The notes below the pieces were generated by a model, which ran no database searches, had not been told where the DNA came from, and worked only from the letters and a program-made list of their open reading frames with translations. From assembly GCA_010909165.1 (NCBI GenBank), contig MU008159.1, positions 1,550,001-1,614,000 of the forward strand: 64,000 nt of DNA, written 5' to 3'. This stretch comes from Anthoceros angustus (lineage: Eukaryota > Streptophyta > Anthocerotopsida > Anthocerotales > Anthocerotaceae). The position numbers were made by a program, and so were the translations under genes. Shown one piece after another: positions 22,416 through 33,605 of this stretch; within the stretch, counting starts at the first letter, position 1; every line of letters starts with the position of its first letter.

Positions 22416-22547
22416 GGAGTTCTTTATCTCAACATGTCTATGTGCACACCCGTTCTAAGGGAGTTCTTTATCTCAACATGTCTATGTGCACATCTGTTTT
22501 AGGGGAGTTCTTTATCTCAACATGTCTATGTGCACACCCGTTCTAGG
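22416..22547. repeat. 44-bp tandem repeat, 3 copies
   Basis: Copies start at 22,416, 22,460 and 22,504. Each begins GGAGTTCTTTATCTCAACAT and ends in CCGTTCTA or a variant. They are nearly identical. Confidence 0.95.
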
Positions 22548-22770
22548 GGGTTATGGGTGCGATGTGAAATCTCTACATGTATGGACGAGCCAAGAGCCAA
22601 GACCCTGCACCAGTCATGCCATGTGATACTAATCTCTGCACTTGGGTTTAGTATTTGATTAGCATTAATTAATCTAATTACTTATCTTTTAAGTAAATAA
22701 TTTGTGTTAATTAATCTAAGGTGCTTATGTTAATTAAGCATTGATTAGTGTTAATTAAACATGGTTAGCA

Positions 22771-22918
22771 ATAGCTAAGCGGATAAGCTCAAGTAATATG
22801 CTTTGGCATATTCCTTGCATATTATAGTGTATTCTTAGGATACAATAACTAAGTGGATAAGCTCAAGTAATATGCTTTGGCATATTCCTTGCATATTATA
22901 GTGTATTCTTAGGATATT
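22771..22918. repeat. 74-bp direct repeat, 2 copies
   Basis: Starts at 22,771 and 22,845 with only two or three mismatches. AT-rich, containing CTCAAGTAATATGCTTTGGC. It lies just upstream of a TATA box. Confidence 0.93.
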
Positions 22919-22971
22919 TCCGGCATATGCTGATGCCAATATCTTAGGAATATGCCGATGCCAAGGGCTAG

Positions 22972-23021
22972 TATATATAGACCCTTTCATTGAGGACAAG
23001 CTTATATCATAGCTTGTCCTC
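22972..23021 (+). promoter_or_regulatory. TATA box followed by perfect 11-bp hairpin (LTR-like promoter)
   Basis: TATATATAG at 22,972-22,980. Twelve bases later, GAGGACAAGCT (22,992-23,002) and AGCTTGTCCTC (23,011-23,021) form a perfect inverted repeat around an 8-nt loop. A TATA box with the expected transcript start inside a hairpin, preceded by direct repeats and followed by no host gene, suggests an LTR promoter/R region. Confidence 0.55.
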
Positions 23022-24099
23022 TAGATATGCAATGCAAGAGCGTTGTGAGGAGGCCAAAGCTATGACTCCGAGAGCGATGTGTGAGGAATTTGCGTGTTGT
23101 TCTCGTGGGGAGAGTGTGTTTGTGCCACGACGTGCGAGCTACTCCCTCCTGTTGTTATTGGTTTGCACTTACATTCTCCGTACTAGATTTGTTTTGCTTG
23201 GTTGTTTGTCGAGAAAGTGCTTGTATGAATTCAAGTGCTTACCTAGTGCGACACACCCTTCCTAGAATAAGAGCGGAAATAGGCTTTGGTGGGCCTTGGA
23301 CGGTCCATGAAGGCTGAGTTATTTATCGAGCAAGGATGCTTGCAACTCCTTGGTACCCATGCACCTTGTTGTCTTGGTTTTCAATTTGATGTGTTTAGTA
23401 TCACAGGTTCGAAACCAACGATGGCCATACTCCTTTCTCGAGGTAAGGTCTTTTTCGATTTTGGGCCACATACGAATTCCAATTGGCCTTACGATTTCTG
23501 GCCACGATACAAATTTCATTGCGTTTTCGATTTGGGCATTGTTCCTTAAGATTCCAAGCTTAACCTCGGTGGTACACCTGGGCGTCCATAAGTTTGGAGG
23601 GTGGACCGTCTGTTCGACAGCAGACGTTGCCAACCTCATCCACATTCAAAAAGAAGGGTAGGGAAGAGACATTCAAGGGTTGAAAGGCGGCATGCCAGTG
23701 GCAGTCGCGAACAGCTTTCGGCCACGACACGAATTTCAAGTGCCTTTCCGTTTCGAAAATTGTTCCTTGTGATTCCAAGCTTGACCTCGGTGCACGACCT
23801 GGATATCCAGGAGCTGAGGGGTGGACTGTTTGTTCGACAACTCACGTTGCCAAACCCGTCCTTCAAAAAGGAACGAAGCGAGGGCACACTCACTCAAGAG
23901 TTGGAGGGCAGCGAGACCGTGGCATACGCGATCGGCGAAACATACACATCGAAGGCTAAAGACAAATGGTAAGTTGAGTAAAAAGCATGAACATGGACAT
24001 GAAGCGATTAGTTCCAGCACAGCGACTATTGGGACTGGAGAGTCTCTTACGACAAATTCATTGCCCAAACAGGTGGGGAGTACGGCCCATTGTCCAAGC
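23022..24099. other. decayed duplicated sequence, no gene called
   Basis: Two diverged copies of a segment of about 200 bp (about 23,495-23,690 and 23,715-23,890) share ATTGTTCCTT, GATTCCAAGCTT, GACCTCGGTG and TCGACA words. Plus-strand translations of both give IPSLTSV, but frames break. It is probably part of a degraded element or gene next to the GLX1 3' end. Confidence 0.4.
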
Positions 24100-25947
24100 C
24101 TATTCCAGTTCTTTGGCAAAGTCGGCATTGTCGACGAAGACCTGTGCAGCACGTGTATATTGATTTGAGCGCCGTACCCAGCACGTAGCAGAGAGAAAAA
24201 AAGCTATCTTCAAGTGATCACTCACCGATTTCCAGCCATCGGGGTCCAGGGCAGCAGTGATTTTGGTCTTGATTCCTGGAAGAGGGCCTGGCTCCCTTGT
24301 AATCTTCCCACCTGCAGCTCGAATCGCCTCTGCTGTCTTGTAAACGTCATCTGTGCCAAGAGCAAGCTACAAAGGCAAAGACGAAACCATTGATTCAGTA
24401 TTCCAACTGACCAGAAATAGAAGGCAGCAATGGTCACTGGATCTGAACTGAGGTCTAGGATCTGCGGTTACCTGCGCATAAGCATTCCCCTTCTCGTACT
24501 CTGTAACTCCGTAGTTGTAAGTAAGCTCCAAAATAGTGGTTTTGTCCTCGTCATCATATCCCAAAAATGCAAGAGTGTACTGCACACCCGCAGCAAGACT
24601 TAAGCTCGGACATTATCACATCTCCTGAATGACTTAAAAAACGCAATTGAAAGAGTCTTGAAAGACACAATTCACATCTCCGCTCACCTTGTACTCGGGA
24701 ACATCACGCTTCCGCAACAGCTTCAGGCCAAAAGCCTGCAATCACAAGCGGAATCAGCGAGCAGGCACGAAGCCTTCCTCAGTCACCAGCGCACAAAACC
24801 GAGAACAGAATAATGAGCAAGACATCCGAGTCCCGTCCACGTCCCGTGAAGCACCTTCTCATAGTAACTGATGGACCTATCCAAGTCCCCTACTCGCAAC
24901 ATAACTTGGCAAAGAGGCTCATGAATGTTGCCCTCTCTTTGGATCAACTCGAACTTGTAACCATCAGGGTCGTCAACAAAGGCTATCACAGTGGAGCCCC
25001 CCTTCACAGGTCCAGCCTCCCGTGAAACCTTACCTCCCTTGCTCTTCACCAGCTCCACAGTCTTGTAAACCTGCCTCAGCAAGCCCGGCGTCACCTCCCA
25101 GACCAAGACAACTCCAAACCAAGACAACAAAATGCATCAACTAAGCAATGTCCTTACATCCTCAACAGCGATTCCAAAGTGCCCAAACCCGGTCCCCAGA
25201 TCATACTTATCCACCCCGTAATCTGCAATACCAACATTCAGCATCCTCCCAGATCCCAGCAGAACTGAGCAATAATTTTTTTCCAAAGAAAAACACCACG
25301 CACTGTAGGTCAACTCCACAACGAAGTGAGAATCCTCAGGCCCGTATCCGAGAAACGCATTCGTGTACTTCTCCTCAGGAATGTCCCGCTTTCGCAGAAG
25401 CTTCATCCCTAAACACTCCGTGTAAAACCTGGCAAAACCGAAACCAACGGCATCAGCTCCTCCACCTCATCCCCCTCCGCCAACTCCCAACTCCGGCCCC
25501 CCACTTACTTGATAGTCTTCTCCAGGTCCCCCACGCGGTACACAACATGGAGCAGGCGCCGATTATCCTTCTTCACCCACTCCAGCAGGCCCTCATTGGT
25601 GTCGGCGGGCTCAGCGGTGGCCGGGGCCGCCATGTTGGCCGCGACTTCGCTTCTGATAGGGAAGTCCACCGACCTCCGCGGCTGCTCAGCTGCACACACA
25701 GCACCAAAACCCTACCGGCTTAACGCCAACGCGCCGTGGAACTCCAGAATGCAGCAATCCAATCCAGGCCGAGTCCAGCAATGACCTGCACTGGCCCGGG
25801 TGTGGAGGAACGGCAGGCGGAGGCTTCCGGTTCCTGAGCGGAAGGAGCACACCAGCGACGGAGCCCGGCGGAGCGCAGACGCGGCCAGAGCCCTGAGAGC
25901 AAGAATGAGGCGGGTGCGGCCGATGTTGCAGGAAACACGCCAGCCAT
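24100..25947 (-). CDS. GLX1: plastid-type lactoylglutathione lyase (glyoxalase I), 9 exons
   Basis: Exons on the minus strand: 25947-25786, 25684-25509, 25428-25304, 25222-25158, 25070-24855, 24735-24688, 24579-24472, 24366-24226, 24141-24100. All phases close to 360 aa. The first exon encodes an Ala/Ser/Arg-rich presequence, so plastid import is likely. Two VOC domains follow. Domain 1 has [43 protein letters not shown] and KFELIQR. Domain 2 has [43 protein letters not shown] and [12 protein letters not shown]. The enzyme isomerises the methylglyoxal-glutathione hemithioacetal to S-lactoylglutathione. Metal ligands (His and Glu) are present in domain 1; domain 2 has Gln where domain 1 has His, as in many two-domain plant enzymes. 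The exact acceptor of exon 2 could be 5 bp upstream, but only 25,684 keeps phase. Confidence 0.92.
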
Positions 25948-27369
25948 GGCCTGCCTTTAGCTGCCTTATTCTCTCTCCCTCACTTCACCCGCACTGTGAC
26001 TGCCTGCCATACTACTCTCCGCGACTCCGACTCGCTTCTCGCGTCACGATTATTCTTTTGTACGGCACCGTATGATCATAGACCGAGACCGTATCTGCTC
26101 TCCGGAGTGTATGGCCGACGCTTGACACTTGTTCATGCTAAGGACGGGCACGTGTCGACGTGCAGAGGACTGGGCTCATTATTGGCGTCCGCCGTGTGAA
26201 TCCGGTTCCTGCTTGTCCTGATTTTCTCTGCCTCCTGCCCGGAAAGCAGACCAGGTGCATTCCATTATGTGATCAGTAGCCTTTGTACGCGGAACTTGCA
26301 CAGACCGGTGTACCATGCATGTTTTGTGATCTTTGCGATTATACTAGACATGGACTGTCGATTTGAACAGCTACAATTTTTCTGCGTGGTCTTCAGCTGG
26401 GGAGTTTGTTGTACAGGCTCTTGCTGATGCCCAGGTGAATAGCTCACTGGAACCGGATGGAATTTCGACAATGCTTGTGTTAACTGTCTTTAGCCTAAAG
26501 GATGTCCCTGGACTCTCAGAAGTACTGCAAATTCAAGAACCACTTCTGTCCCCTTGCAGAAGCACAAAAGGAAAAAATAAGACGACCACGGTATTAGAAG
26601 CCGTTTGCTGCACTAGAAGTGTTTTGCTGTGAACGCTGAAAAGAAGAAGTGTCTTGTTGGCCCAATGCTGGGAATGATACCTGACAGCTGTGTCAATGCA
26701 TGACAGTTTGGGCCTTTCTCGGCATCTCTGAAAGATTGTTCCCCATGACCGATCGAGAAAACAACGCGACAGAAGCTCTCAGCAGGCAGGGGTCCAACTT
26801 CTCCGGCTCTTCTGCTGAGGACTTTGGCTCCCCTCAACGTCTGAGCCCTCGGCTTGCCTGATAGCGATAAAGGCCACCAGTGCCTCCACAAGCATTGACT
26901 TGCATACCTTCGGCTTATTTGCACATACCGGTACTGGATTCAGGGATGGGCTTTACAATGACATCAACAACACACAGCTCCTCCTTGCCTGCTCCACTTA
27001 GGAGAAAGTAAAAATGTATTGCCTCTCATGTTCTTCGATTCCCCTACAAGCATTGGTGCAAAACAAAAAGCAAATCCACGTGACCGCACGGTCAAGAAGA
27101 AGCGCAGGCGAGCGGTTGGACCTGGGGCCTGATGCATGGTGGATGTACGTCTAGATGGAGGTTCGTCATCACGGTGAATGTCCCGTCCCAGGCAAGGTTC
27201 GTCCTCCGTGATGGCGTGGCCTTAGGGCTGTACACTTGGCCTTGATGGCCATCGGGTATGGACGTGCAAGCTCATCGGAGCCAGCCAGTATGGTGTGGTC
27301 ATATACAGTACCTGGGCATACTGCCATACTCTGTTGTTAGACTCGTCTTCCGGCAGCGGTCCCTGAACT
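25948..27369. other. intergenic region between GLX1 and the PPR gene
   Basis: This is the shared upstream region of two divergent genes. No additional coding sequence or RNA gene was recognised. Confidence 0.55.
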
Positions 27370-30300
27370 ATGGCCACAGTATGGCAACTGGACTCGTTGT
27401 GGACCCAACAAATTGGTGTGTGTACAGGGAGTCCACAAGGAGCTCCCGCCCACCGCATCACAGGGAGTCAACCCCTGGCAAGCAAGGCCTCCAGGTGCAG
27501 CAGGGTAAGGATCCCAGCACTTCCACTTCCGAGAAAATTTGTGGGTGTGGACAGGTTTTCCAGCGATGGTCGTTGCCAGGAGCAGGAGCTCTTGTGGAAA
27601 CAATTTTTTCTGGACCCTACCATTTGGTGGGACAACAGACGAGATAAGAAGAGCTCCCGGTCGCCTGACTTCCGGCATAAGGGGTCCGGCGAGGTCCTGT
27701 GGTTAAACAGCATGTTTAAGCCAGCTTGGGTTGATGAGCAGCTCGTTTCCTTGGATATGCAGATAGGTTATGGTGCCTCTCCGTCCAAGTCCACCTCTGC
27801 GGATAAGCCTGAACCTGGCAGGCGTGTAGGATCGAAAATGGCCGTCGTTACAGCTGTAACCGTGAGCACGTTATGTCAGCAGGGGAAACTTTCTGAGGCC
27901 GTTGGAGCCCTGGAATTTCTGGCGCAGACAAACTCTGCTATTTCTCAGTCTCTGTTTTGCATTGTGCTGAAACAGTGTACAGATACGAAGGATTTGGTCG
28001 TGGGGCGACGAGTTCATGATCTCAGTGTCAAACTTGGGTACGAGTCGAATGCATACTTGGGGAACCATATCTTACGCATGTATGCATGTGGAGGTATGCT
28101 AGAGGAGGCCATGGATGTGTTCACCAGGGTAGGCAAACCAGATGTTATCACGTGGGGTTCCATCATATCTGCATATGCTAAACATGGGAAACCCAATGAA
28201 GCCATACAACTGTACCATGAGATGCGTAGGTCAGGAGTGAAGGCGAATGGTCACGTCTTTGTAGCTGCCCTTCAAGCTTGTTCATTTGCTGCTGACTTGG
28301 AATCTGGCAGAAAAGTGCACTGCGATGTCTTGCACAGTGGCATTCCTACTAACTTGTTTGTTGACAACTGTCTGGTGGACATGTATGCAAAATGTGGTGA
28401 GCTAAAAGATGCACGCCATGTTTTTGACAGCATGGCCAAGAAGGATGTGGTGACATGGAATGCCCTGATTTCTGGGTATGCAAAACGTGGTGAACTGGTT
28501 GATGCACGCCAGATTTTTGACAGCATGGCCAGGAAGGATGTGGTGACATGGAATACCTTGATAGCTGGGTATGCTGAGCAAGGGCTCGGACATGAGGCAC
28601 TTGTTCTCTATGGACAAATGGAGCAGGAGGGGCTGATTTTGGCTAACCATATTACTTTTGCTTGCCTTCTGAAGGCCTGTGCATGCACCAGTGCCTTGCA
28701 GAAGGGCAGGCAGCTGCACTCACTGATTGTTGAAAGGGGACTGCTGGATCACATACTGGTGGGCAACGGCCTGGTGGACATGTATTCAAAATGTGGTGAA
28801 CTGGAAGATGCACGGCGGCTTTTTGAATGCATGCCCATAAAGGACGTGGTGACATGGAATGCCCTGATATCTGGATATGCAAAACGTGGTGAACTGAAAG
28901 ATGCACGCCAGGTTTTTGACAGCATGAACACGAAGAATGTAGTGACATGGAATGGCTTGATTGCTGGGTATGCAGAGCAAGGACTAGAACAAGAGGCGCT
29001 TGCACTGTATGAACAAATGGAGCAAGAAGGCCTCATTCTGGCTAACCATGTTACTTTTGCTTGCCTTCTGAAGTCCTGTGCAAGGACTGGTGCCTTACAG
29101 ACGGGAAGGCAGCTGCACTCACAGATTGTGGAAAGAGGACTGCTGGATACATACTGGTGGGCAACTGCCTGGTGGACATGTATGCAAAATGTGGTGAACT
29201 GGAAGATGCACGCCAGGTTTTTGACAGCATGGCCACAAAGGATGTGGTGACATGGACTGCCCTGATAGCTGGGTATGCAGCAAGGGCTCGGACATGAGGC
29301 ACTTGTTCTGCATGGACAAATGGAGCAGGAGGGCCTGATTTTGGCTAACCATGTTACTTTTGCTTGCCTTCTGAAGGCCTGTGCAAGCACTGGTGCCTTA
29401 CAGAAGGGCAGGCAGCTGCACTCACTGATTGTTGAAAGAGGACTGCTGGATACATACTGGTGGGCAACTGCCTGGTGGACATGTATGCAAAATGTGGTGA
29501 ACTGGAAGATGCACGGTTTTGACAGCATGCCCAAAGGATGTGGTGACATGGAATGCCCTGATAGCTGGGTATGCAAAATGTGGTGAACTGAAGATGCACG
29601 CCAGGTTTTTGACAGCATGCATGTGGTGACATGGAATGCTTGATTGCTGGGTATGCAGAGCAAGGACTAGCAAGAGGCGCTTGTGTATGGACAAATGGAG
29701 CAGGAGGCCTCATTTTGGCTAACCATGTTACTTTTGCTTGCCTTCTGAAGGCCTGTGCAAGCACTGGTGCCTTACAGAAGGGCAGGCAGCTGCACTCACA
29801 GATTGTGGAAAGAGGACTGCTGGATAACGTAGTGGTGGGCAACTGCCTGGTGGACATGTATGCAAAATGTGGTGAACTGGAAGATGCACGCCAGGTTTTT
29901 GACAGCATGAACACAAAGGATGTGGTGACATGGACTGCCCTGATAGCTGGGTATGCACAGCAAGGGCTCGGCCAGGAGGCGCTTGTTCTGTATGGACAAA
30001 TGGAGGAGGCAGGCCTCATTTTGGCTAACCATGTTACTTTTGCTTGCCTTCTGAAGGCCTGTGCAAGCACTGGTGCCTTACAGAAGGGCAGGCAGCTGCA
30101 CTCACAGATTGTTGAAAGAGGACTGCTGGATAACGTAGTGGTGGGCAACTGCCTGGTGGACATGTATGCAAAATGTGGTGAACTGGAAGATGCACGCCAG
30201 GTTTTTGACAGCATGCCCAAAGGATGTGGTGACATGGAATGCCCTGATATCTGGTATGCAAAACGTGGTGAACTGAAAGATGCACGCCAGGTTTTGACAG

Positions 30301-33045
30301 CATGAACACAAGGATGTGGTGACATGGAATGCTTGATTGCTGGGTATGCAGCAAGGACTAGAACAAGAGGCGCTTGCACTGTATGAACAAATGGAGCAAG
30401 AAGGCCTCATTCTGGCTAACCATGTTACTTTTGCTTGCCTTCTGAAGTCCTGTGCAAGGACTGGTGCCTTACAGACGGGAAGGCAGCTGCACTCACAGAT
30501 TGTGGAAAGAGGACTGCTGGATAACGTACTGGTGGGCAACTGCCTTGTGGACATGTATGCAAAATGCGGTGAACTGGAAGACGCACACCAGGTATTTGAC
30601 AGCATGGCCACAAAGGATGTGGTGACATGGACTGCCCTGATAGCCGGGTATGCCGAGCAAGCTCTCAGCCAGGAGGTGCTTGTCCTATATGAAAAAATGG
30701 AGCAGGAGGGCCTTATTTTGGCTAGCCATGTTACATTTTCTTGCCTGCTAAAGGCCTGTGCAAGCACTGGTGCCTTACAGAAGGGCAGGCAGCTGCACTC
30801 ACAGATTGTTGAAAGAGGACTGCTGGATAACGTACTGGTGGGCAACTGCCTGGTGGACATGTATGGTGAACTGGAAGATGCACGCCAGGTTTTTGACAGC
30901 ATGGCCACAAAGATGTGGTGACATGGACCGCCCTGATAGCTGGGTATGCACAGCAAGGACTGGGCCAAGAGGCGCTTGTGTATGGACAAATGGAGCAGGA
31001 GGCCCTCATTCTGGCTGACCATGTTACTTTTGCTTGCCTTCTAAAGGCATGTGCAAGCACTGGTGCCTTACAGAAGGGCAGGCACCTGCACTCACTGATA
31101 GTCGAAAGAGGACTGCTGGATACCGCAGTGCTGGGCAACTCCCTGGTGGACATGTATGCAAAATGTGATCAACTGGAAGATGCACGCCAGATTTTTGACA
31201 GCCTGACCACAAAGAATGTGGTCACATGGAATGCCCTGATTGCTGGGTATGCACAGCAAGGACTGGGCCAAGAGGCGCTTGTTCTGTATGGACAAATGGA
31301 GCAAGAAGGGCTCATTTTGGCTGACCATGTTACTTTTGCTTGCCTTCTCAAGGCCTGTGCGCGCACTGGTGCCTTACAGAAGGGCCAGGAGTTGCACTCA
31401 CGAATTGTTGAAACAGGGCTGCTGGAAAACGTAGTGATGGGCAACTGCCTGGTGGACATGTATGCAAAATGTGGTGAACTGGAAGATGCACGCCAGGTTT
31501 TTGACAGCTTGCCCACAAAGGATGTGGTGACATGGAATGCCCTGATTGCTGGGTATGCACAGCAAGGACTCGGCCAAGAGGCGCTTGTTCTGTATGGACA
31601 AATGGAGCAGGAGGGCCTCATTTTGGCTGACCATGTTACTTTTGCTTGCCTTCTGAAGGCCTGTGCAAGCACTGGTGCCTTACAGAAGGGCAGCTGCACT
31701 CACAGATTGTCAAAGAGGACTGCTGGATGACGTAGTGTTGGGCAACTGCCTGGTGGACATGTATGCAAAATGTGGGGAACTGGAAGATGCACGTCGGGTT
31801 TTTGACAGCTTGGCCACAAAGGATGTGGTGACATGGAATGCCCTGATAGCTGGGTATGCACAGCAAGGACTGGGCCAAGAGGCGCTTGTTCTGTATGGAC
31901 AAATGGAGCAAGAGGGCCTGATTTTGGCTGACCATGTTACTTTTGCTTGCCTTCTGAAGGCCTGTGCAAGCACTGGTGCCTTACAGAAGGGCAGGCAGCT
32001 GCACTCACAGATTGTCAAAAGAGGACTGCTGGATGACGTAGTGTTGGGCAACTGCCTGGTGGACATGTATGCAAAATGTGGTGAACTGGAAGATGCACGC
32101 CGGGTTTTTGACAGCTTGGCCACAAAGGATGTGGTGACGTGGAATGCCCTGATATCTGGGTATGGTACCTGTGACGATGGTCACAGAGCACTGGCATGTC
32201 TTGAGGAGATGTTAGCTGCCGGCTTTCGGCCTGATGGTACTACTTTTACTTGCCTTCTAGTAGCATGCAGTCATGAGGGACTGGTCCACGAGGGCCGCAA
32301 GCTCTTTGATTCCATGGCCGAACAGCATGGCGTCAAACCCACTATGGAGCATTACAATTGCATGATTGATCTTCTTGGGCGGGCAGGCCATTTGAATGAG
32401 GCAGAGAAGATGCTTCTGTCATGCGAGGGCCAAAGTAATCTTGTGGGCTTGACGGCTTTGTTGAATGCCTCCAAAAGTCACGGGGATATAGAGAAGGCGA
32501 TGTGGTGTTTTGAATGCATCGTTAGGCTGGAGCCCAAGGGGGCGCCTGCATATGTGCTCATGGCCAATGCCTTCGCAGATGCAGGTAGGTGGACCGATGT
32601 AGACAGGATTGAAACGCAGAGAAGGGTAGCAGGAGCTGACAAGAAACCTGCAGTTACGACCATTGAGGTGAATAAGCAGGTACATAGATTTGTGGTGGGA
32701 GAAAGGAGAGAGGATATCGCGCTTAAGGTAGAGAGCACGAATGCACGTCTGAAGCAGGAAGGAGGCCACGTGCCTCACACAAAATTGGTGTTGAAGCCAC
32801 TGTCTGAGACGGAAAAGGAAGATGTGCTTTGTGGGCATGCTGAGAAGCTAGCCCTGGCGTTTGGTCTCTTGAACACTCCAAGTGGGACACCTCTGGTGGT
32901 GACGAAGAATCTACGCATGTGCAGTGACTGCCACAGTTCCACGGAGATTCTGTCGAGGATTGAACAGAGGGACATAGTTGTAAGGGATGGATACCGTGTG
33001 CATCGATTCGCAAATGGTTGTTGCAGTTGCAAGGGTCGACCGTGA
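27370..33045 (+). CDS. PLS-class PPR protein with DYW:KP domain (candidate U-to-C RNA editing factor); frameshifts in the array
   Basis: A single-exon PPR gene, probably starting at 27,370, 27,712 or 27,838 (MAVVTAVTVSTL begins the recognisable repeats). After P-L-S and SS motifs there are 11 P-L-S triplets of about 101 residues. The RNA-binding array ends with P2-L2-S2 (from about 32,135), E1-E2, and a DYW domain. The PG box is replaced by KKPAVTTIEV (about 32,640-32,670). The deaminase has HAEKLA (HxE) and CSDCH, and the protein ends CCSCKGRP. KP at the PG box plus terminal GRP defines DYW:KP, the variant linked to U-to-C editing in hornworts, lycophytes and ferns. As read, the frame is lost at about 29,150-29,640, 30,225-30,340, 30,865-30,920 and 31,690-31,715; the rest is open. 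These are small deletions within near-identical repeats, so they may be assembly errors; otherwise this is a pseudogene. Likely target: organelle transcripts. Confidence 0.85.
28560..32150 (+). repeat. about 302-bp coding tandem array (11 PLS triplets) with about 690-bp higher-order period
   Basis: The QGLGQEAL-encoding segment recurs near 28,576, 28,980, 29,280, 29,660, 29,960, 30,350, 30,655, 30,955, 31,258, 31,560 and 31,862. Spacings of about 300 alternate with about 380-404 in the first half, because an extra SS motif (WNALISGYAKRGELKDARQVF) is inserted before every second triplet. The last five intervals are 300-305. Confidence 0.93.
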
Positions 33046-33605
33046 GAATGATGAAGGAACTAGGCAAGCTCACCTGCGAGGGACGAGAAGCTGTAGGAGA
33101 TCGGGGGTCAGGGTTGCTGGCCTCCAATTTGAAAGAACAAGACGACATTGGCATTGTGAAAATGCTTGCCAGAGCTCATGGATATTGCCTGTTTCAACGT
33201 TTAAATTCATGCACAGCGGCACCTCTTCCCTGTCTTTTCCGGACGGTTTTCTCGATACATAGTCACTATGTATTGCAACTTCTAGGGCATCCTAAACCAC
33301 AGAAAAGAACGTGAAGTGCCGGCTCCTGGCTAACGTCTCGTACATATGTTGTTGGTAAGGGGATCGTTTCGAAAGGTAAGCCAGGCGACGCAAGCATGGG
33401 AAAGACAAAGCCTCTTTTTGGTTGTCCGCTCCACAGCTTTTGCAACAATACATGCCCTCCTGCCACTGCCAGCCAGCAGGGTTGTGGAACAAAGGCACCT
33501 ATATGATGCTTGACATGGTTGATGCTTGCGCCGAGATCATCTACTGCCGCTAAAATAATCATCTATGTTACAGCCGAGGACGTTGTACAATGGCACAGAG
33601 ACTAG
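33046..33605. other. intergenic region between convergent PPR and TPK genes
   Basis: Contains the 3' UTRs of both genes. No further gene is supported. Confidence 0.55.

Noticed and set aside
28749-31022. Long open frames on the minus strand across the PPR array (for example 28,749-29,663, 29,354-30,379, 30,102-31,022)
   Set aside because: They are mirror frames of the repetitive PPR coding sequence. Their translations are low-quality Ser/His/Pro/Cys repeats with no family similarity, while the plus strand gives clear PPR motifs.
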